Below are positions 12,792 through 16,279 of a DNA stretch of 16,279 nucleotides, piece by piece. Location of the stretch: the NCBI GenBank assembly GCA_028065135.1, contig JAPTWR010000128.1, forward strand, positions 1 to 16,279, given 5' to 3'. Each line of letters opens with the position of its first letter. The stretch's first letter is position 1. The position numbers and the translations under genes are program-made. This stretch comes from Acidithiobacillus sp. (GTDB taxonomy: Bacteria; Pseudomonadota; Gammaproteobacteria; Acidithiobacillales; Acidithiobacillaceae). The notes under the pieces are model-generated. The model did not search any database and was not told the origin of the DNA. It saw only the letters and a list, made by a program, of their open reading frames with translations.

Positions 12792-14348
12792 CTATTTCCA
12801 ATATAAGCTTTGCAAATAAAGAAGTTGTGTCCCGCCGCTAAATGTAGCGATATTATTGGGTGATGACAGACCAGATCCTTTTGTTGCTCCTTGCAGGTCA
12901 AGTGAGGACGCACCGCTAACATTCAGACCTGCAGCAACAACAGCGCCATTAATCGTGATGCTGCCGGCACCATTGTATGCAATGATGCCATTTGAACCAA
13001 TGCTCCCCTCTATGGTTGTTCCATGAATGAGCGTTATGCCGTTATTTGAAGAAATAGAGAATCCTTCAAGATCAGGAATTGGTTGCCCCTGTTGACATAC
13101 ATTTTCGAACATAGAACATACGTCAGGGTATTGAGCAAACGGATATAGATCATTTGAGGTGCTCCCGCCTCCATTGGTCGCGCCTGTAGACACAAGGCCT
13201 TCAGCGGCAACGCTTATGTATGCGGTACCTTGAAATGTCAGAGATACATCCCCGTCGCTGTATATAAAAGCTGTCAGGGGTGTGGACACTGTCCATTGTC
13301 CACGGTTTATGCTTCCTCCTTGGGCATAGGATATGCCAAGATTTTTGAATGCTGACTCAGCGGTGCTAGCGGTATTTCCATAGCAGCCAAACATATTGGT
13401 GCAATAAGAATAAGTTCCTGGAGCTACTCCGTAATTTTTCTGTATGTATGACGCCGTTTGCGGTATTATCATTTCTGGATTACCGTTATTGTATAGCAGC
13501 TTAATGGAGGCGTAACCTTTGAATCCATCAGGGTAAACGGCAGGGATGCTAGATACTACTGTGATGTTTTTTAGTGATCCAATTTCATATGGTTTCCCAG
13601 GTTGCCCAGATATAGGTGTGTTATTTATCGTACTTCCAGATGTTGCGCCAATAGATGCACCACCGAATTGATTGCCCTTTAATGTGGCCGTTCCGCTAAG
13701 TGTGATTTTATTTTGAATTTGTGGCGGCGTATTATTTACAGTTTTAATTGCCAAAACTGAAACTGCGGTAGCTCTTGCCGATCCACTGGCACCCTGTGAC
13801 GCGATAATAATCTGCCCCGGCGTTCCATTGGGTGAGGGCGACACGGAAAAAGTATTCGCCGTAACGACGGCGGATACCGTGGCCGCCATATAAGGCGCAG
13901 AAAATGTAATGGATGTTGCGGCATTTGTTCCGGCTGGCACATAAGCAGCAACGGCTCCGGGTCCACTAGTCGGCAGTGTTTGGGTGCTGTTCGTTAAAAA
14001 ACCGCCAAGAAAACTTGAGAACGGGTTTGAGATGCCACTGCCTGTGCTGGAAGATGTAGACGCGGTTGGCGCATATTGCTGCTGTGCATATTGCTCCAGT
14101 GCAGATATGCCGATTAACGCTGCCGTCCGTGCCTGATTGTCATTATTTATTTGGTAGGCTGAAATTGCGCTTTGCCGGGTCATCACCAACGTTCCCCAGA
14201 GGAGCAGGCCCATGACCAGGGAGAGAACTAAAACTGTTCCTAGCAATGCGATGCCCTGCTCATCACTGCTGGTATACGTTGTTCTCGCCCGCAGTAATCT
14301 GGTAACGATCCCAACGTGGCGCATTCTTTCTACCAGTTTGGTAAGCAT
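12792..14348 (-). CDS. pilX: Large PilX-like minor pilin / pilus assembly protein
   Basis: A 518-residue protein with a type IV prepilin-like start: SSDEQG followed by a hydrophobic helix (33-56, IALLGTVLVLSLVMG) in which +5 is Gly instead of Glu, as often in PilX/GspK-type tip pilins; the helix continues into SAYQINNDNQARTAALIGISALEQY. The rest is a Ser/Thr/Gly/Asn-rich secreted domain, about 2.5 times the size of Pseudomonas PilX. Its last 90 residues show a repeating turn pattern (GSIGSNGIIAYNGAG, SITINGAVVAAGLNVSGASS) that suggests a beta-helix or adhesin-like fold. Cysteines occur in two close pairs, Cys316/322 (CTNMFGC) and Cys411/418 (CSMFENVC). It overlaps pilW by 19 bp and is the last gene of the operon; base composition is clearly AT-richer than pilC or opgH. 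Confidence 0.75.
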   Translation of the reverse strand: MLTKLVERMRHVGIVTRLLRARTTYTSSDEQGIALLGTVLVLSLVMGLLLWGTLVMTRQSAISAYQINNDNQARTAALIGISALEQYAQQQYAPTASTSSSTGSGISNPFSSFLGGFLTNSTQTLPTSGPGAVAAYVPAGTNAATSITFSAPYMAATVSAVVTANTFSVSPSPNGTPGQIIIASQGASGSARATAVSVLAIKTVNNTPPQIQNKITLSGTATLKGNQFGGASIGATSGSTINNTPISGQPGKPYEIGSLKNITVVSSIPAVYPDGFKGYASIKLLYNNGNPEMIIPQTASYIQKNYGVAPGTYSYCTNMFGCYGNTASTAESAFKNLGISYAQGGSINRGQWTVSTPLTAFIYSDGDVSLTFQGTAYISVAAEGLVSTGATNGGGSTSNDLYPFAQYPDVCSMFENVCQQGQPIPDLEGFSISSNNGITLIHGTTIEGSIGSNGIIAYNGAGSITINGAVVAAGLNVSGASSLDLQGATKGSGLSSPNNIATFSGGTQLLYLQSLYWK

Positions 14349-15193
14349 ATGGACACCTGTGTACTTGCTGTACTGCTGGTTGCTGAAGTACCGGACATGG
14401 GGGCTTTAATAGCTACCAAGGCATCGGCTGGTTGTGAACTGAAAGCGGGGCCTAAGCAACCGGTCTTGGTTTGCAATGTAGGCTGAAACGACCATCCATT
14501 TCCTATGGGGAAATCGGCTTCAGCCGTCGATTGTCCGCTTGCTGTGCAAGTGGAGGAGCCACTGGCGAGGTTTTGTGAGCTGATGATGTAGCGCATCACG
14601 TTGCCTGATATTTGAAGAGTACCTTGGCAAAGTTCCTGTCCACCGCCGTTGTTGCTGATCCACTCAAACGATACTGTAGACGAGGTCACGGCAATCGGAG
14701 TCGCGGGCAACGATACGTGCTTCAGATTGGCATTGCTGCCTGTATTTGCTGTACTACCCCATGTCGTTGGGTATCCGAAGAAGCTATTAATCATCGCGTT
14801 GTTATTGCTGATTTCATTGGCGCTAAACACCGTGCAGCCAAACATCATGTTCCACATCTGTGAGAAAAAGTTTCCTGATGTAGAAATGGTGGTACCAGTA
14901 GAAGTAGTAGATGGTGTCGGGGATGTGACGAGTGCCCCTGCGGTAGTGACACTCGCATTGAGCGCCTGTTTCATGATGGATGTATCGATGATTCTGCTTG
15001 TCAGAATGCGAGTTTGTTGTCGATCCTGATAAACCGTGGATAAGGTGGTCAGTATAGCCGCCCCGATAATGGAAGCGATGACAAGCGATACCATGACCTC
15101 CACAAGAGACAATCCGGTTTCTTCCCTCCAGGTTCTTTCTGGTGCGCCATTCGTGCGCCGCTGGCCCGCGTTCTTTGCCTGAGTCTGTATCAT
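14330..15193 (-). CDS. pilW: PilW-like minor pilin
   Basis: A 287-residue type IV prepilin. A 27-residue leader ends in Gly27; the mature start is LSLVEVMVSLV with Glu at +5, followed by the hydrophobic helix and a long Ser/Thr/Asn-rich globular domain. Start chosen at 15193 because ATG overlaps the pilV stop as ATGA; the frame extends further upstream but that part lies inside pilV. Cysteines are at 120 (in NMMFGC, 115-120) and several more in the C-terminal half. By homology it belongs to the minor pilins that prime type IV pilus assembly at the tip and stay in the inner membrane until processed by PilD (not in this window). Confidence 0.85.
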   Translation of the reverse strand: MIQTQAKNAGQRRTNGAPERTWREETGLSLVEVMVSLVIASIIGAAILTTLSTVYQDRQQTRILTSRIIDTSIMKQALNASVTTAGALVTSPTPSTTSTGTTISTSGNFFSQMWNMMFGCTVFSANEISNNNAMINSFFGYPTTWGSTANTGSNANLKHVSLPATPIAVTSSTVSFEWISNNGGGQELCQGTLQISGNVMRYIISSQNLASGSSTCTASGQSTAEADFPIGNGWSFQPTLQTKTGCLGPAFSSQPADALVAIKAPMSGTSATSSTASTQVSICLPNW

Positions 15194-15678
15194 GGCTGCC
15201 ACCAGGCTGGTGGTTGCTGGTTGCTGGGCAAGGCAGAAAATGAACTGCTGAGGGATGCTGTTGGCACCTGCACCACAACGGAAGACGCGGAAGGTGTTTG
15301 AGTGTTTCCACACGATCCGAAAAAGCAGAGCATCATGTTTATCATCATGGACATCATGCTGGTACAAACCTGAGGTTGGCTTGGCGGTGTCGTAGTTATC
15401 GTCACATTCACAGTTTGTGGCTGTGACTGAACGCCAATTCCCACGGAGGTGGTGCTTCCTGTTGCTCCTGCCAGGGTGGCCTGCATACCGTACTGCTGAT
15501 TCTGGAGTGCATACTCTACAGTAGCGAGTTGCTGGTTTGAAGAAACTAAAACATATCCAATCGAAACGGCGGCGATCATGAGTATCGCCATCGCCACCAT
15601 GACCTCCACCAGACTGAACCCGCTTTCCGGACAGGATGCCGTATTATTGGACGGAAATAGGTACGGTTTGTCCGGCAT
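15190..15678 (-). CDS. pilV: PilV-like minor pilin with Met/Cys-rich segment
   Basis: A 162-residue prepilin with a long 20-residue leader ending PESG, then FSLVEVMVAMAILMIAAVSIG with Glu at +5. The globular part is rich in Ser, Thr, Gln and Pro. Residues 105-123 are striking: Cys105, six methionines, then CFFGSC, a hydrophobic Met/Cys patch unusual for a secreted pilin domain. No alternative start lies closer to the cleavage site. The gene overlaps the upstream pilin gene by 35 bp and the downstream pilW by 4 bp, so the cluster is translationally coupled. Confidence 0.83.
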   Translation of the reverse strand: MPDKPYLFPSNNTASCPESGFSLVEVMVAMAILMIAAVSIGYVLVSSNQQLATVEYALQNQQYGMQATLAGATGSTTSVGIGVQSQPQTVNVTITTTPPSQPQVCTSMMSMMINMMLCFFGSCGNTQTPSASSVVVQVPTASLSSSFSALPSNQQPPAWWQP

Positions 15679-16105
15679 AGGACACGCTCCAGGAAAGAGG
15701 ATAAGTCAGGTTGGCAGGGATGGAACAGCCGCTTGTTGTGGTCGGGAAACCCTTACCGTCAATAGCAAAGCAAGATACCGATGACGCGGTAGGTGCGTCG
15801 AGATAGAGCGTTGTGCCTCCGGGAGTACGGATCGTATGCGTACTACTGACCCCGCTGGCTGTGGCGCTTATCGTATAGGTGGTTAGGCTTGGGCTGTAAT
15901 TTACGGATAGAGACGCGCCACCAGAAGATAACGCGGTGATATACATCTGTTGGATTGCGGATCGGCTATTATCAATGGATTCATTACGGTTTTCCTGCTG
16001 GACTTCTTGTACCCAGTTGGGTATAGCAATTGCTGCAATGATAGCTAGCATGGCAATAACCACCATCAGTTCAACAAGCGTAAATCCCTTCTGGTGTGGT
16101 CTCAT
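15644..16105 (-). CDS. FimT/FimU (GspH)-like minor pilin
   Basis: A 153-residue prepilin with a short basic leader MRPHQKG and mature start FTLVELMVVIAMLAIIAAIAIPNW, Glu at +5. It is followed by a QEVQQENRNESIDNSRSAIQQMY helix and a small beta-rich domain with two cysteines (CFAIDGKGF ... SGC). Position first in the minor pilin set and size fit FimT/FimU/GspH-type proteins, some of which bind DNA in natural transformation; I cannot tell which subtype. Start at 16105 chosen because it gives a canonical leader; the frame is open 13 codons further up to 16144. Weak ribosome site (TGAGA). Confidence 0.82.
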   Translation of the reverse strand: MRPHQKGFTLVELMVVIAMLAIIAAIAIPNWVQEVQQENRNESIDNSRSAIQQMYITALSSGGASLSVNYSPSLTTYTISATASGVSSTHTIRTPGGTTLYLDAPTASSVSCFAIDGKGFPTTTSGCSIPANLTYPLSWSVSYAGQTVPISVQ

Positions 16106-16153
16106 GACATTCTCATTTTTGAAAAGTCGTGGGCATATTGCCAAAGTCGTTTT

Positions 16154-16279
16154 TCACCCCCCATGCGTCACCACCGCGCCCATCTTGAAGATCGGCAGGT
16201 ACATGGCGACGACCAGGGTGCCGACGATGATGCCGAGCACCACCATGATCATGGGCTCCATGAGGGTGGAGAGGCGACT
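16154..16279 (-). CDS. pilC: Type IV pilus inner-membrane platform protein PilC (C-terminal end)
   Basis: Only the last 41 codons are in the window, translated by hand: SRLSTLMEPMIMVVLGIIVG followed by TLVVAMYLPIFKMGAVVTHGG and a TGA. The L-x-x-L-x-E-P motif, the final membrane helix and MYLPIFKMG are the typical C-terminus of PilC/PilG/GspF proteins, the inner-membrane platform for pilus assembly. It lies 48 bp upstream of the first minor pilin gene on the same strand; no terminator is visible between them. Its GC-rich sequence contrasts with the AT-richer pilin genes. Confidence 0.88.
   Translation of the reverse strand, partial: SRLSTLMEPMIMVVLGIIVGTLVVAMYLPIFKMGAVVTHGG

Noticed and set aside
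15194..15367. 58-residue N-terminal extension of PilW
   Set aside because: It lies inside pilV in another frame; the ATGA overlap at 15190-15193 gives a normal prepilin leader.
16106..16153. Sigma-54 promoter for the pilin genes, as for PilR-controlled pilA
   Set aside because: On the minus strand TTTGGCA is present but no GC element follows at the correct distance; the genes more likely follow pilC or use another promoter.

Overview
The window looks like chromosomal DNA from a Gram-negative, chemolithotrophic proteobacterium, plausibly an Acidithiobacillus-type sulfur/iron oxidiser. This is an inference from gene content, since no RNA gene or other taxonomic marker is present: cytochrome bd oxidase, a persulfide-dioxygenase-like protein, a sulfane-sulfur-type sigma-54 activator, OpgG/OpgH and type IV pilus genes. 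I see no tRNA, rRNA, CRISPR array or insertion sequence.

Left part (1-4215). On the minus strand, a gene for a persulfide dioxygenase (ETHE1-like) homologue is followed 10 bp later by cydA, which runs off the window. A textbook sigma-54 promoter lies just upstream of this pair. Divergent to it is a sigma-54 enhancer-binding activator whose N-terminal domain has cysteines 54, 65 and 72, the same spacing as the sulfane-sulfur sensor FisR; a carboxylesterase gene overlaps its end. The likely unit is a sulfane-sulfur-responsive switch controlling a quinol oxidase that tolerates sulfide. The odd point is that the dioxygenase homologue has lost two of its three iron ligands and most other metal-site residues, so it appears to be a pseudo-enzyme kept as an intact gene.

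Middle part (4212-11194). A lone pyridine nucleotide-disulfide oxidoreductase faces the esterase with a 4-bp overlap. After a 400-bp AT-rich control region with dyads and a second perfect sigma-54 promoter comes opgG, a 167-residue gene of unknown function, and opgH, forming an osmoregulated periplasmic glucan operon. The promoter is so close to the opgG ATG that the mRNA would be almost leaderless. A convergent NAD(P)-binding epimerase-like gene follows.

Right part (11321-16279). A plus-strand group holds a DUF423 membrane protein, an unknown 137-residue protein and a Doc-type toxin preceded by what looks like only the tail of its antitoxin plus a strong inverted repeat. On the minus strand, the 3' end of pilC is followed by four overlapping, visibly AT-richer minor pilin genes (FimT/FimU-like, PilV, PilW, and a large PilX-like protein). 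Three of these four pilins share a Met/Cys patch of the form NM(M)FGC or close variants, which I do not recognise as a described pilin motif.
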